Source: Lachnospiraceae oral taxon 107 str. F0167 (lineage in GTDB: Bacteria; Bacillota; Clostridia; Lachnospirales; Lachnospiraceae). Taken from it: DNA of 64,000 nt. The notes under the pieces were generated by a model. It was not told where the DNA came from and ran no database searches. It was given only the letters and a program-made list of their open reading frames with translations. Of the stretch, positions 1 to 9,428 are shown one piece after another. The translations under genes were made by a program, and so were the position numbers. The DNA lies in the NCBI GenBank assembly GCA_000209465.1, contig GL890583.1, forward strand, positions 138,610-202,609, given 5' to 3'. Each line of letters starts with the position of its first letter. Position 1 is the stretch's first letter.

Positions 1-377
1 TTATCAAAGAAGCCGTACTTACTACAAAGCCGTCTCTTGACTGCAGAGGAAGCGGACCTGATGTGCTTTGCAGTGATGATTATGAAACCTACTTTATGAA
101 TGAAGAGGGAGAAAATAAATTATCGATTAATATAAATTTTCGTGAAAGAAAAAAACTCAATTATTTAGTATTAAAAGAGGCAATTCCTTTCAGTCAGAGA
201 GTTGAAAAATTTAAAATATATTACGAAGAGAACGGAAATATAAAAGAATACTGTAAAGGAACAACCATCGGTTACAAGAGAATTATTGATCTTAAAGGTC
301 TTTGTACAGATAAACTTATTATAGCAATAGAAGATTCCAGAGTTGCACCTGTGATATCTTTTGTGGGAGTATACTAA
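1..377 (+). CDS. Alpha-L-fucosidase (GH29), C-terminal fragment
   Basis: The frame is open from the first bases of the window (codons begin at base 3), so this is the last ~124 residues of a gene that starts upstream. The fragment opens with an RGSGPD stretch. It then carries a beta-sandwich-like tail with the landmarks PFSQRVEKF, GTTIGYKR and SRVAPVISFVGVY, which resemble the C-terminal domain found after the catalytic barrel in bacterial and plant GH29 alpha-L-fucosidases. The catalytic part is outside the window, so activity cannot be judged. The next gene is a GH20 hexosaminidase 83 bases downstream on the same strand, consistent with one glycan-degradation operon. The family call rests on motif memory of this tail; a generic F5/8-type carbohydrate-binding tail of another hydrolase is the alternative. 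Confidence 0.75.
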   Translation, partial: IKEAVLTTKPSLDCRGSGPDVLCSDDYETYFMNEEGENKLSININFRERKKLNYLVLKEAIPFSQRVEKFKIYYEENGNIKEYCKGTTIGYKRIIDLKGLCTDKLIIAIEDSRVAPVISFVGVY

Positions 378-460
378 TCATATAGTAAAGCTATATATGA
401 GGAATTAAACATATTGTACTGTTATTTTATAAAATACGGGAATAAGAAGGGATATGAGTA

Positions 461-2341
461 ATGAAAATTTCATGTAAGAATGCAGATGAAAGAGAAAAAC
501 AATTAAAAACAGGTACGGAAATACTTATAAAAGAATGGAATAAAGATGCCGAAAAGCTTGAGATTATTGTGGAATTTCAGAAAGAGGATGAACTCTTTGT
601 CAAACGCAGTGGCAATAAAATACATATTGTTTGTAAAGAACCGGTGCATTATTACAGAGCTCTGACGCAAATTTTTTGTAACGGGGAAGTATATGAAAAT
701 AAAGAAAAAGTGTTTTTTGAAAAAAATGGAGTTATGCTGGATTGCTCAAGAAATGCAGTATTTAGGGTGGATAAAGTAAAGTCCATAATTCGTATGTTGG
801 CAAAACTTGGATTAAATGTACTTATGCTTTATACGGAAGAGACTTATGAGGTTGTAGAAGAACCTTATTTCGGTATTTATCGCGGAAGATATACAAAAGA
901 TGAGATACAGGAAATAGACTCCTATGCTTCTATCTTCGGGATTGAGCTTGTTCCATGTATACAGACATTGGCACATTTACATAATGCCCTGAAATGGCAG
1001 GGAATGGAAAATATTAAAGATACGGAAGATATTCTTGAGGTTGGGAAAGAAGAAACATATGTTTTTATTGAAAAATTGCTTTGCTGTGTAAAAGAGGCTT
1101 TTTCCACAAGGCGTGTACATCTTGGAATGGATGAGGCTGTATCCTTGGGACTTGGCAATTATCTTAAAAATAAAGGGTATGAGAAGAGTTCTGTTTTAAT
1201 AAAAAAACATTGTCAAAGGGTTATGGATATATGTAAAAAATTAGATTTAAGTCCGATGATATGGAGCGATATGTATATAACCGCCAATACGGGAAAAGGA
1301 TATTATGATATTGAGGAGGCGCAGGACTGCTCTTCTTGGAAGAAGCCCGAAAAAGAACTGGGACTTGTATACTGGGACTATTACCATAAAGATACCAAGA
1401 TATATGAAAAGATGCTTGGTGTTCATAAGCAAATTTCGGACAATGTAATTTTTGCGGGCGGTTCATGGGCATGGAACGGTATGGCTCCAAATCATTCAAA
1501 GACTCTTGAGTGTACGATATCGGCTCTTCAAAGCTGTAAAGAAAACAAATTAAAAGAAGTATTTTGTACAGTATGGCTTGATAACGGTGCGGAGACACCT
1601 ATAGATGCAGCACTGCCCGGAATTGCCCTCTTTGCATACTTAGGTTTTAACCAAAGCTATAATAGCGAAAAATTTGCATTAGAATTTAAAAATTGTACAG
1701 AAGGATATTTAGAGGATTTTTTTGTGTTGGATAAATTTGACTCATTATTTTTAGATGGGGAATCCAATCAGGCTGCGGACAATCCGTCAAAATATTTGCT
1801 GTATCAGGATCCTTTAACAGGAATATTTGATTATCATATAAAGGAGTCGGGTATTGATGCGAAGAAATATTATAGTGATTTAAAAATAAAAATCGGGGAA
1901 TGTGCAGCGCGCTGTGATAAATATTCTAAGCTCTTTTTGTATTATGAAAAGCTTGCGGAGGTATTGTCTGGGAAAGCGGACTTGGGTGTGAGATTAAAAG
2001 ATTTATATGAAGCACAGGATTTATCCGCAATTAGAAAAATCTGCGAGAATGAAATCCCAAATACAATAGAGAGCTTGAAAAAAATGAAAATTCTTAGAGA
2101 AGAATTATGGATGTATGATGCAAAACCATGGGGATATGAGTTGATGGATATAAAATCGGGCGGAGTTATCACGCGTTTAGAGAGTACTAAAAGAAGAGTT
2201 TTTTCTTATGTAAATGGTGAGTTGACTTCCTTGGAGGAATTGGAACATGAGCGATTGCCGTATTTTGGAGAAAAGTCGGCTAAACGGGAAAATCGTTGGA
2301 ACCGGATTATAAGCGGTTGTGATTTGGTGGATACAATATAA
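461..2341 (+). CDS. GH20 beta-N-acetylhexosaminidase, GcnA-like
   Basis: This 626-residue protein has no signal peptide, so it probably acts in the cytoplasm on imported oligosaccharides by removing terminal beta-linked GlcNAc or GalNAc. The N-terminal ~85 residues form the small alpha/beta domain common in GH20. A barrel follows, beginning near KNGVMLDCSRNAVF. The diagnostic HLGMDE motif puts the substrate-assisting Asp at 224 and the acid/base Glu at 225. WSDMY and the WAWNG region are further active-site landmarks. The length matches streptococcal GcnA-type enzymes, which lack accessory domains. The start is preceded by an AAGGG-type ribosome site. It lies between the fucosidase and a two-component system, suggesting joint use of fucosylated, GlcNAc-containing host glycans. 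Anomer and linkage specificity cannot be read from the sequence. Confidence 0.85.
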   Translation: MKISCKNADEREKQLKTGTEILIKEWNKDAEKLEIIVEFQKEDELFVKRSGNKIHIVCKEPVHYYRALTQIFCNGEVYENKEKVFFEKNGVMLDCSRNAVFRVDKVKSIIRMLAKLGLNVLMLYTEETYEVVEEPYFGIYRGRYTKDEIQEIDSYASIFGIELVPCIQTLAHLHNALKWQGMENIKDTEDILEVGKEETYVFIEKLLCCVKEAFSTRRVHLGMDEAVSLGLGNYLKNKGYEKSSVLIKKHCQRVMDICKKLDLSPMIWSDMYITANTGKGYYDIEEAQDCSSWKKPEKELGLVYWDYYHKDTKIYEKMLGVHKQISDNVIFAGGSWAWNGMAPNHSKTLECTISALQSCKENKLKEVFCTVWLDNGAETPIDAALPGIALFAYLGFNQSYNSEKFALEFKNCTEGYLEDFFVLDKFDSLFLDGESNQAADNPSKYLLYQDPLTGIFDYHIKESGIDAKKYYSDLKIKIGECAARCDKYSKLFLYYEKLAEVLSGKADLGVRLKDLYEAQDLSAIRKICENEIPNTIESLKKMKILREELWMYDAKPWGYELMDIKSGGVITRLESTKRRVFSYVNGELTSLEELEHERLPYFGEKSAKRENRWNRIISGCDLVDTI

Positions 2342-2470
2342 ATTTCACTTTTTAACTTCTTCTCCCAAGGTAGCGGTTTAAGGTATAATCAATAAAGTAT
2401 AAAAATCAACTTTATGCTCCATTTGTTTTAAAAATATGAAAACAAGGTTAGAGGCAACAAGGGGGTAAAG

Positions 2471-3607
2471 ATGTATAAAGTTTTATTTGCTGAAGATGAA
2501 CTGTTGGTAAGGCTTGGGTTGCAAAGCTCTATTCCATGGAGTAAATATGAAATGGAAGTGGTAGCATTGGCGGAAAACGGCTTGGAAGCATACAAATTAT
2601 TTGAAGAAATTCATCCGGATATACTTATAACGGACCTTAGAATGGAAGGAATGGGCGGTCTGGAACTGGTTAAAAGGGTGAGAGAATTAGATAAAGAATG
2701 TGCAATAGTAGTTATTTCCTGTTTAAATGATTTTGAGACACTTAGGAAATTGATTCCTTATAATATAAATGCCTATGTACTAAAGGCAAGTATCAGTATA
2801 GATGAAGTGTGCGGTGTACTGGCTCAGACCAAAAGCTATTTAAAGAGCATCGGAAGGACTGCCAAAAACAATAAAGAGGATTCTGAAAAGCTTGAAGAAA
2901 AGATATCAAAATATCTTATGGGAGAAGTAAGCGGAAATATAGAAGAAAATTTAGACTATCTTGAACATCTATTACTTTTTAGCCTTGAAGATGGAAATAA
3001 AGATAAAATCAATGATTTGGCGATGGAGTTTATATATGAATTGGTTAATCGTCAGATACCGGGAGAAATACTGGTGCCGCTAAAAGATAAGGAATTCTGT
3101 GTTTTTTATAAAAGTACTGAAAAAAATATGCAGGAGCGTATAAAGAGAATCAACAGTTCCATTGGAGATTTTTTGGGAGTCGGTTTTAAAATCACTCATA
3201 GCAGCCGTAGGAGAGAAGAAAGCTTAAAAGACTGGTTTGACAGAGCCTATGTGCAGCAATATGAAATAAATATAGATGAAAGTAGCGGTAAAGCATTAAT
3301 TCAAAAATCAATTGAATATATGCAGGCACATTATAGGGAGGCATTGAGTTTAACGGACATCTCCCGTACAATAGGGCTTTCCGTAAGCTATTTTTCTTAT
3401 CTTTTTAAACAGGAAACAGGAAAAAATTATATTGAATACTTAAATGAAATCAGACTTTTAGCAACAATGAGAGATCTGAAAAATACCGATGAAAAGATAG
3501 TTGTAGTTGCACAAAAGCATGGATTTCAGAATTTGGAGTATTTTTCCAGATATTTCAAAAAGAAGACAGGAGAGTCACCGGCACGATGGAGAAAATTAAA
3601 CCGATAA
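2471..3607 (+). CDS. Response regulator, YesN/AraC type
   Basis: This is a 378-residue DNA-binding response regulator. Residues 1-120 form a receiver domain with the acidic pocket FAEDE near residue 8, the phospho-acceptor Asp55 in ILITDLRM, and the conserved Lys in YVLKAS. A linker of unknown fold follows. The C-terminal ~100 residues are an AraC-type double helix-turn-helix (SLTDISRTIGLSVSYFSYLFKQ, then VAQKHGFQNLEYFSRYFKKKTGESPARWR). The ribosome site is a strong GGGGG-type sequence upstream. It overlaps the histidine kinase gene by 22 bases, so the two are translationally coupled. In related Firmicute loci such regulators activate the adjacent sugar ABC transporter. The 18-bp inverted repeat at 5380-5432 or other repeats near 5460-5520 are candidate targets. 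Confidence 0.93.
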   Translation: MYKVLFAEDELLVRLGLQSSIPWSKYEMEVVALAENGLEAYKLFEEIHPDILITDLRMEGMGGLELVKRVRELDKECAIVVISCLNDFETLRKLIPYNINAYVLKASISIDEVCGVLAQTKSYLKSIGRTAKNNKEDSEKLEEKISKYLMGEVSGNIEENLDYLEHLLLFSLEDGNKDKINDLAMEFIYELVNRQIPGEILVPLKDKEFCVFYKSTEKNMQERIKRINSSIGDFLGVGFKITHSSRRREESLKDWFDRAYVQQYEINIDESSGKALIQKSIEYMQAHYREALSLTDISRTIGLSVSYFSYLFKQETGKNYIEYLNEIRLLATMRDLKNTDEKIVVVAQKHGFQNLEYFSRYFKKKTGESPARWRKLNR

Positions 3608-5343
3608 AGCATTTGAACTGGAGACAGAAGGTTTTAATATCTATTCTTGGAAGTTTTATAATCATTATGAGCTTTCTTTTTTATATCACCTACCATTATT
3701 TTGTAAAAAAGGTGGAAGCAGGCAATGAAAAGGTGGTTTTACTGAATTTTGAGCAGGCGGAAAAGGATTTAGAAAATATTTTAAAAAATGCGGAACTGTC
3801 TTTGAATAAATATGCAGCCTCCGATCAGGTATGGAAATTCGGATATGAATATCCAAAGACGGATATAGAAGATAGTAAATTAAAGATGAGGATTTCTGAG
3901 AGTTTCCATTCGGAAATGCTTGTAAACAGAGAAATTGCGGCTCTTGGTATCTTAAAAGGTGATGGAAACGGCATTATGTCCGCGGCTGTAGGAAAAAATC
4001 GTACGGGTGAGACTGATATAACAGGAAAAACTTTGGATATTCTGATGGAGGCAAAGAATAAATATCCCTATACCGTATGGATACCCGGCTGGGAACTTGA
4101 ACTTAATGATTTAAGTCCTTTTAAAGTAATGGCTCAGACTCCGTCCTTGGTCGGAATAAAAGCTGTAGGCATAAATGTAGATTTAAAAGAGGAGAGCTTT
4201 CTTTTTGTTGCAATAGATGAAAAAAATATCCAAAGCACATATAGACCGGTGGCATTCAATGACAGCAGGGCGGTTTTGGTAGATAAAAAAGGTCAAATAA
4301 TTTCAGATACCGATAAAAGCATGTTGGGTAAGATATATTATAAGGGAAGTGATACCCAGAATATAGAATATTCACTTGGATTTTACGGGTGGAGATTATG
4401 TGATATGATTCCCAAAGAAGAATATTTAAAGGATGCAAATGAAATCAGGAACTTTGGAGTAATCGTAATCATATCGGCAATTATTGCAACCGCTGTTGTT
4501 GCATTTGTTTGGAGCAGAAAATATACCAAACCCATCGAATTACTTATGGAAAATATGCATCATGTAAAAAGACAGGAATTTGATATCGAGAAGCCCGGGA
4601 AGCTTGGTTGGGAAGAATTGGATCAGTTAAATGAAGAATTATATTCTACGGCACAAAGTATTAAAGAATATATAAATCGCTTAAAACAGGTTGAGGATGA
4701 AAAAAGAAGGGAGGAACTGATGGCACTTCAATACCAGATGAATCCTCACTTTTTATTAAATTCTTTAAATTCAATCAGATGGATGGCAATGATGACCAAT
4801 AATACGATAGTTGCGGATACATTGGTAAGACTTGGAAAGATTATCACACCTGTACTCAGAAACCCAAGTTTAACTTGGAAGGTTAAAAATGAAGTGGAGT
4901 TTTTGGAAAACTATGCAGCTATGATGCAATTAAGATATGGTCATGATATGGAATATAAAATGAACTGTGAAAAAGCATTGTATGAGATAGAGTTTCCGAG
5001 GTTTATTTTGCAACCTTTGATTGAAAACTGCTTTGTCCACGGAAGCAGCCAGGAAGAAATGCGCACTATAGAAGTAGTGATAGAATGCAATGACTGTATG
5101 GATGTAAAGGTGATAAACAGCGGTATATTTTTAAATGAAGAAGAGCTTAATCAGATACGAAATAAAATGAAATCAAAGTTAAAAACTTCGGATCATTTAG
5201 GGCTTGCAAATGTATCAAAACGATTGGAATTATTGTATGGAGATAAGGGCTATATGTCTGTTGAAACGGATTATAAACTGGGACTGATTGTACATATACG
5301 ATTCAGGCAACATGTAGAAATGCCAAATAAAGAATGTATTTAA
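3586..5343 (+). CDS. Sensor histidine kinase, YesM type
   Basis: This 585-residue membrane kinase has one membrane segment at about 16-38 and a second at about 290-312, which enclose a ~250-residue extracytoplasmic sensor domain. A HAMP-like linker follows (YTKPIELLMENMHHVK). The His_kinase domain has phospho-acceptor His388 in QMNPHFLLNSLNSIRWM. The C-terminal ATPase has an N-box in FILQPLIENCFVHG and a glycine box in DHLGLANVSKRLELLYG. This architecture is that of the LytS/YesM class, which pairs with AraC-type regulators. The start lies inside the response regulator gene. The extracytoplasmic domain probably senses the glycan or the liganded binding protein encoded next; the ligand is inference only. 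Confidence 0.93.
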   Translation: MEKIKPIKHLNWRQKVLISILGSFIIIMSFLFYITYHYFVKKVEAGNEKVVLLNFEQAEKDLENILKNAELSLNKYAASDQVWKFGYEYPKTDIEDSKLKMRISESFHSEMLVNREIAALGILKGDGNGIMSAAVGKNRTGETDITGKTLDILMEAKNKYPYTVWIPGWELELNDLSPFKVMAQTPSLVGIKAVGINVDLKEESFLFVAIDEKNIQSTYRPVAFNDSRAVLVDKKGQIISDTDKSMLGKIYYKGSDTQNIEYSLGFYGWRLCDMIPKEEYLKDANEIRNFGVIVIISAIIATAVVAFVWSRKYTKPIELLMENMHHVKRQEFDIEKPGKLGWEELDQLNEELYSTAQSIKEYINRLKQVEDEKRREELMALQYQMNPHFLLNSLNSIRWMAMMTNNTIVADTLVRLGKIITPVLRNPSLTWKVKNEVEFLENYAAMMQLRYGHDMEYKMNCEKALYEIEFPRFILQPLIENCFVHGSSQEEMRTIEVVIECNDCMDVKVINSGIFLNEEELNQIRNKMKSKLKTSDHLGLANVSKRLELLYGDKGYMSVETDYKLGLIVHIRFRQHVEMPNKECI

Positions 5344-5645
5344 ATAGATAAAATTAGTGAAAATAATATTGAAGTAAATAATTTGACATATTTTATGGTG
5401 CAAAACGCAAGAATCATAAAATATGTCAAATTTTATATTTTAAAATAAAAAACGATAAAATAGTCAATCGACAAATAATATAAAACATTTTATGAAACAG
5501 TCTAAAATGATAATATAATCATATCTTAGATAGAGAAAATATTTTACTCATTAAGAAATATTTTAAACGGCCGGTACAAAATAATAATCAAAATCAAAAC
5601 GTAAGAGCGTGAATTGATTTAGATTTAATAAGGAGGGAACAGTAA
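5344..5645. other. 302-base intergenic regulatory region before the sugar transporter
   Basis: There is no credible gene here. It holds a long hairpin at 5380-5432, an AT-rich tract, and a TATAAT-like element at 5514-5519 with no good -35 partner at the usual distance. A weak -35 is what one expects of a promoter that needs an activator such as the YesN-type regulator just upstream. A strong AGGAGG ribosome site precedes the binding-protein start at 5646. The region therefore probably separates the regulator operon from an independently controlled transporter operon. Confidence 0.5.
5380..5432. terminator. Perfect 18-bp inverted repeat (terminator or operator)
   Basis: The arms AATTTGACATATTTTATG (5380-5397) and its exact reverse complement (5415-5432) flank a 17-base loop. 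The right arm is followed by TTTATATTTT, so the structure could end the regulator transcript. The stem is AT-rich, unusually long and perfect, and starts within 40 bases of the kinase stop. An operator role for the AraC-type regulator is equally possible. Confidence 0.55.
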
Positions 5646-7397
5646 ATGAAAACAAAAAAATTAACTGCGCTTTTCGGTGCGGTTGCATTGACAGCCTTAT
5701 GTTTGGCAGGATGTGGCGGAGGTAAAAGTGATTCCGCATCAGGCAGTAAAACCGCAGAAAGCAGTCCAAAAGAAGTTAATACATCCGAGCATGTAGATAT
5801 TACTATAGGAGGATTATCCCTATCAGATTCTTCTACAGGAGCCTGGCCTACAGAAGTGATAAAAGCGGTTGAAGAGAAGTTTAACTGTACAATTACAACA
5901 AAGGCTTATGATCAGGAAAGCTTAAACCTTGATTTATCAGGTGGAAATACATGTGATATCGTACAGATTTCAGATGGAAATATAGAAGGTGTGTTAAAGG
6001 GAAAGCATGCGGTAAATCTCGTGGATTATAAAAATATTGCACCGAATATTTTCTCTGACGGAATGGACTACAGAAATAAAATTATGCAGAAGTTTAAAGG
6101 TGATAATGGGGAGTCACAGTACTTTGTCACACCGAGAGTGGTTTCAGATAATTATGCAAAGAGCTACGGTTCTGTAATTCAGTACGGATATGTTGTACGC
6201 TGGGATCTCTATAAGCAAATCGGAGCTCCTACAATCACTAATGATGATGAATATATAGAAGCATTGAAAAAAATGAAAGAGCTTTATCCAAAGACTGAGG
6301 ATGGAGCGGAGACATATGCAATGAGCGCATATAATGATGCCGATCTTCATACATATTTCTTTAAGGGATGTCTTGGAGAAGGATATTTAAATCTTGAGGA
6401 CGGACTTTATGTTCAGAATGCACAGACAAATGATCTTGTAGTTGATGTGTATGACAAGGATGAAAATGTTAAAACACCTTTCTGGTCAGGTGTAGAGTTC
6501 TATAATAAGCTTTACAGAGCAGGATTACTTGATCCTGATAACTTTATTACAAAGGGAGAGGATCTTACAGAAAAATATACAAAGGGACAGTATATCGGAG
6601 GAACCGTAAACTGGTACTTTGGAACATATAACAGCAATAATAAGGGAACCGATAAAGAGTATGTTGTTTTACCTTCAAAATTAGGATGGGTAAATGAGCA
6701 AAACAGAGCCGGATGGACAGGAAAATACTTATTTGTATCTTCTCATTCACCAAATGTTGAGCGTGCCGTGATGGTTCTTGATTATTTACAGAGTGGTGAA
6801 TTTGCAAGAAGCTCAGATTCAGGTGTTGAAGGACGTTGGGAGAAAGGTTCAGACGGAAAGCCGCATTTAACAGCAGATACTATCAGTATGAAGGTTGACG
6901 GAAATCGAGCCGAGGAGTGGAAGATGAGCGGAATCAGTGATTCAAGAGTGGATAATCTTATCGGATGGGATTACAATAATGTTTTGGCTGACGGAGGAAG
7001 AGTAAGTCTTTGGAATGATGAAGATATAATGAAAGACAGTCTTACTACTGCCGAGCAGGAACTTTGTACACAATTTGGCATTTCATTACCAAGTGATCTT
7101 TTAAAGAACGGAGTTGAAAAGGGTGAGAATATGGACCTTAGCAAATCAGATTCTACAATCCGTATGTGCCTTGAGACAATTCCAAAGAATATTGTGCGTA
7201 TAGACAGTAATTGTATTGAAATTACAAAGAATGCATTGCCGGGACTTATACAGGCGGATTCCGATGAGGCATTTGCTTCCGCCAAAGAAGCATTATTACA
7301 GCAGCTTTCCGAGGCAAGTGTAAAAGAATCTATTGATTGGTGGAAGAAGGCATGGGAGGATTCTAAGAGCGCAATCGAGAGTTTAGAGAGCAAATAA
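5646..7397 (+). CDS. Extracellular solute-binding lipoprotein (sugar ABC transporter)
   Basis: This 583-residue protein begins with a lipoprotein signal peptide: lysines, a hydrophobic core and the lipobox LAGC with acylated Cys23, followed by a Gly/Ser-rich linker. The mature part has the size and pattern of the large LplA/YtcQ-type binding proteins of CUT1 sugar importers (ITIGGLSLSD near the start; many aromatic residues such as WTGKYLF). An AGGAGG site directly precedes the ATG. Two permease genes follow closely, making a three-gene transporter cassette with no ATPase, as is usual where a shared MsmK-type ATPase energises several importers. Neighbouring glycosidases suggest that host-glycan oligosaccharides are the substrate; this is inference. 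Confidence 0.9.
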   Translation: MKTKKLTALFGAVALTALCLAGCGGGKSDSASGSKTAESSPKEVNTSEHVDITIGGLSLSDSSTGAWPTEVIKAVEEKFNCTITTKAYDQESLNLDLSGGNTCDIVQISDGNIEGVLKGKHAVNLVDYKNIAPNIFSDGMDYRNKIMQKFKGDNGESQYFVTPRVVSDNYAKSYGSVIQYGYVVRWDLYKQIGAPTITNDDEYIEALKKMKELYPKTEDGAETYAMSAYNDADLHTYFFKGCLGEGYLNLEDGLYVQNAQTNDLVVDVYDKDENVKTPFWSGVEFYNKLYRAGLLDPDNFITKGEDLTEKYTKGQYIGGTVNWYFGTYNSNNKGTDKEYVVLPSKLGWVNEQNRAGWTGKYLFVSSHSPNVERAVMVLDYLQSGEFARSSDSGVEGRWEKGSDGKPHLTADTISMKVDGNRAEEWKMSGISDSRVDNLIGWDYNNVLADGGRVSLWNDEDIMKDSLTTAEQELCTQFGISLPSDLLKNGVEKGENMDLSKSDSTIRMCLETIPKNIVRIDSNCIEITKNALPGLIQADSDEAFASAKEALLQQLSEASVKESIDWWKKAWEDSKSAIESLESK

Positions 7398-7415
7398 ACA
7401 GAGAGGAGCATGTTT

Positions 7416-8330
7416 ATGAACAGAAAAAGGGGATTTGTGAAAAGCGGATCAAAAGATTATAAACTGCTTTGGATGGCAATACCATTTATCACAATAGTCT
7501 TTTTGTTTAGCTATGTTCCGATTTTTGGATGGATTTATTCATTCTTTGATTATGTGCCGGGAGTCAGTATCTTTGAATGTGATTTTGTTGGACTTGAGTA
7601 CTTTAAATTGATTTTAAAAGATGACAATGTTTTAAGAGCTTTAAAGAATACTTTTGTTTTTGCAATTATCAATATATGTTTGACACCGCTGCCTATGCTT
7701 TTAGCAATTCTTTTAAATGAGTTAAGGAACGGTCCTGTAAAGAAATTTGTACAGACATTTACAACACTTCCAAACTTTATAAGTTGGGTAATTATTTTCT
7801 CTCTGGCAACAGCACTTTTTGCATCGGACGGAATTATAACTATGCTTGCAGTAAAGCTTGGACTTGGAGATGCCTCCAATTCATTACTAGGATCAAATGA
7901 AGCAGTATATTGGTTTCAGTCATTCCTTGTACAGTGGAAGACTTTGGGATGGAACTCTATAATTTATATGGCGGCTATTGCAGGGATCGACCAGGAGCAA
8001 TACGAGGCGGCAAAAGTTGACGGTGCAGGACATTTTAAATGTGCAATTCATGTCACATTACCTGCTATGATGGAGACATTTGTAGTATTGTTTATATTAA
8101 ATATCGGTAATTTCCTAAATACCGGTTATGAGCAATACCTTCTTTTCAAAAACTCATTAACAGCAACTAATATTGAAGTGCTGGATCTCTACACATATAG
8201 AATCGGTCTTCAAAATATGGATTACTCCTATGGTGTTGCAATCAGTGTTGTGAAATCAATTGTAAGTATCACATTGGTCTTAGCGGCAAATATGGTTGCA
8301 AAGAAAATAAGAGGCAGGGCAGTTATCTAA
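7416..8330 (+). CDS. ABC transporter permease, LplB/YtdP-type
   Basis: This 304-residue inner-membrane permease has about six membrane segments. The cytoplasmic EAA loop that contacts the ATPase is visible as EQYEAAKVDGAGHFKCAIHVTLP. The N-terminal Arg/Lys-rich stretch and YVPIFGWIYSFFDY are typical of LplB-like permeases. An ATG also occurs at 7410, but it sits only one base from the GAGGAG ribosome site. The ATG at 7416 has the proper 7-base spacing and is preferred. It follows the binding protein by 18 bases and is nine bases from the second permease. The two should form the heterodimeric membrane channel. Confidence 0.92.
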   Translation: MNRKRGFVKSGSKDYKLLWMAIPFITIVFLFSYVPIFGWIYSFFDYVPGVSIFECDFVGLEYFKLILKDDNVLRALKNTFVFAIINICLTPLPMLLAILLNELRNGPVKKFVQTFTTLPNFISWVIIFSLATALFASDGIITMLAVKLGLGDASNSLLGSNEAVYWFQSFLVQWKTLGWNSIIYMAAIAGIDQEQYEAAKVDGAGHFKCAIHVTLPAMMETFVVLFILNIGNFLNTGYEQYLLFKNSLTATNIEVLDLYTYRIGLQNMDYSYGVAISVVKSIVSITLVLAANMVAKKIRGRAVI

Positions 8331-8339
8331 GGGGGCGTT

Positions 8340-9251
8340 ATGGATAAGAATAAAATGAAAGTTTCTACATCAAGAAAAGTATTTTTAGTAGTTGATTACT
8401 GCCTGATGATACTGCTTGCACTTATATGTATTTATCCGTTCTGGTATGTACTTTGTTATTCTTTAAGTGATACAACGGCGGCGTCAGTGAATACACCGGT
8501 ATTATTGCCAAGTGGTTTTACACTTAGCAATTACAAAGAAATTCTGACTTTAAAAGGATTCTTTCCGGCACTTTTAATGTCTTTTCTAAGAACTGTAGTC
8601 GGAACGATAACCTCAGTGTTTTGTTGTTCTTTCCTTGCATATCTTTTTACAAAGGATAAGATGCCCGGAAGAAAGATATTATATCGCTTTGTAGTATTTA
8701 CGATGTATATCAGCGGCGGTATGATTGCCACGTATATTGTAATGAAATCATACGGATTATTAAATTCTTTCTGGGTTTATATTTTACCTTCAATGATTTC
8801 CGCCTACAATATGATTTTGATAAAAACATATATAGAGCAGCTACCACCCGAGCTTGAAGAATCTGCAAGTCTGGACGGAGCAGGATATATTACATGCTTT
8901 TTTAAGATTATTTTTCCGCTTTGCAAACCTATTATAGCAACTGTTGTAGTGTTTGTTGCGGTGGGACAGTGGAACTCATGGTTTGACAATCATATCTACA
9001 CAAGAGCAAATGAATCACTGACAACATTACAGTATTTATTATATAATTATCTGAATGAGGCACAGAGACTTGCGGAGCAGTTAAAAACATCCTCAAGCGG
9101 TGCCGATATGACAAAGGCAATGGCAAGTATCTCCCCAAAGGGAATCAGAATGACAATCACAGTATTGGCATCTCTACCGATTTTTGCACTATATCCATTT
9201 ATGCAAAAATACTTCTCAAAAGGAATAATGGTAGGAGCAGTTAAAGGATAA
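8340..9251 (+). CDS. ABC transporter permease, LplC/YtcP-type
   Basis: This is the 303-residue second permease of the cassette. Membrane segments include ALICIYPFWYVLCYSLSD near the N-terminus, a hallmark of this subfamily. The EAA loop is ELEESASLDGAGYITCFFKIIFPL, and the C-terminus ends in the typical FMQKYFSKGIMVGAVKG. The ribosome site GGGGGCG overlaps the spacer after the previous stop. A strong terminator follows directly, so this is the last gene of the transporter unit and the ATPase must be encoded elsewhere. Confidence 0.93.
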   Translation: MDKNKMKVSTSRKVFLVVDYCLMILLALICIYPFWYVLCYSLSDTTAASVNTPVLLPSGFTLSNYKEILTLKGFFPALLMSFLRTVVGTITSVFCCSFLAYLFTKDKMPGRKILYRFVVFTMYISGGMIATYIVMKSYGLLNSFWVYILPSMISAYNMILIKTYIEQLPPELEESASLDGAGYITCFFKIIFPLCKPIIATVVVFVAVGQWNSWFDNHIYTRANESLTTLQYLLYNYLNEAQRLAEQLKTSSSGADMTKAMASISPKGIRMTITVLASLPIFALYPFMQKYFSKGIMVGAVKG

Positions 9252-9258
9252 AGAAAAG

Positions 9259-9284
9259 CGGGTTGAGTTTTCAACCCGTTTTTT
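9259..9284 (+). terminator. Rho-independent terminator
   Basis: The stem CGGGTTGA (9259-9266) pairs with TCAACCCG (9271-9278) around a four-base loop, followed by six T. It starts eight bases after the stop of the second permease and closes the transporter operon. Confidence 0.93.
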
Positions 9285-9428
9285 GATGTTTTAAAGAGGG
9301 ATATATTTATGATATAATTTTATTTATTATAACTGCTGTTCGTGTTTCTCCCGGGGAGAGGTAGATTTTATCGGGAATTGATGAATAGAAAGATTTGAAA
9401 AGCTGATAATAATAGCTTGGAAGGTAAT

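Noticed and set aside
5380-5432. A promoter reading of the TTGACA inside the inverted-repeat arm
   Set aside because: No TATAAT-like element lies 16-18 bases downstream; the match is part of the hairpin.
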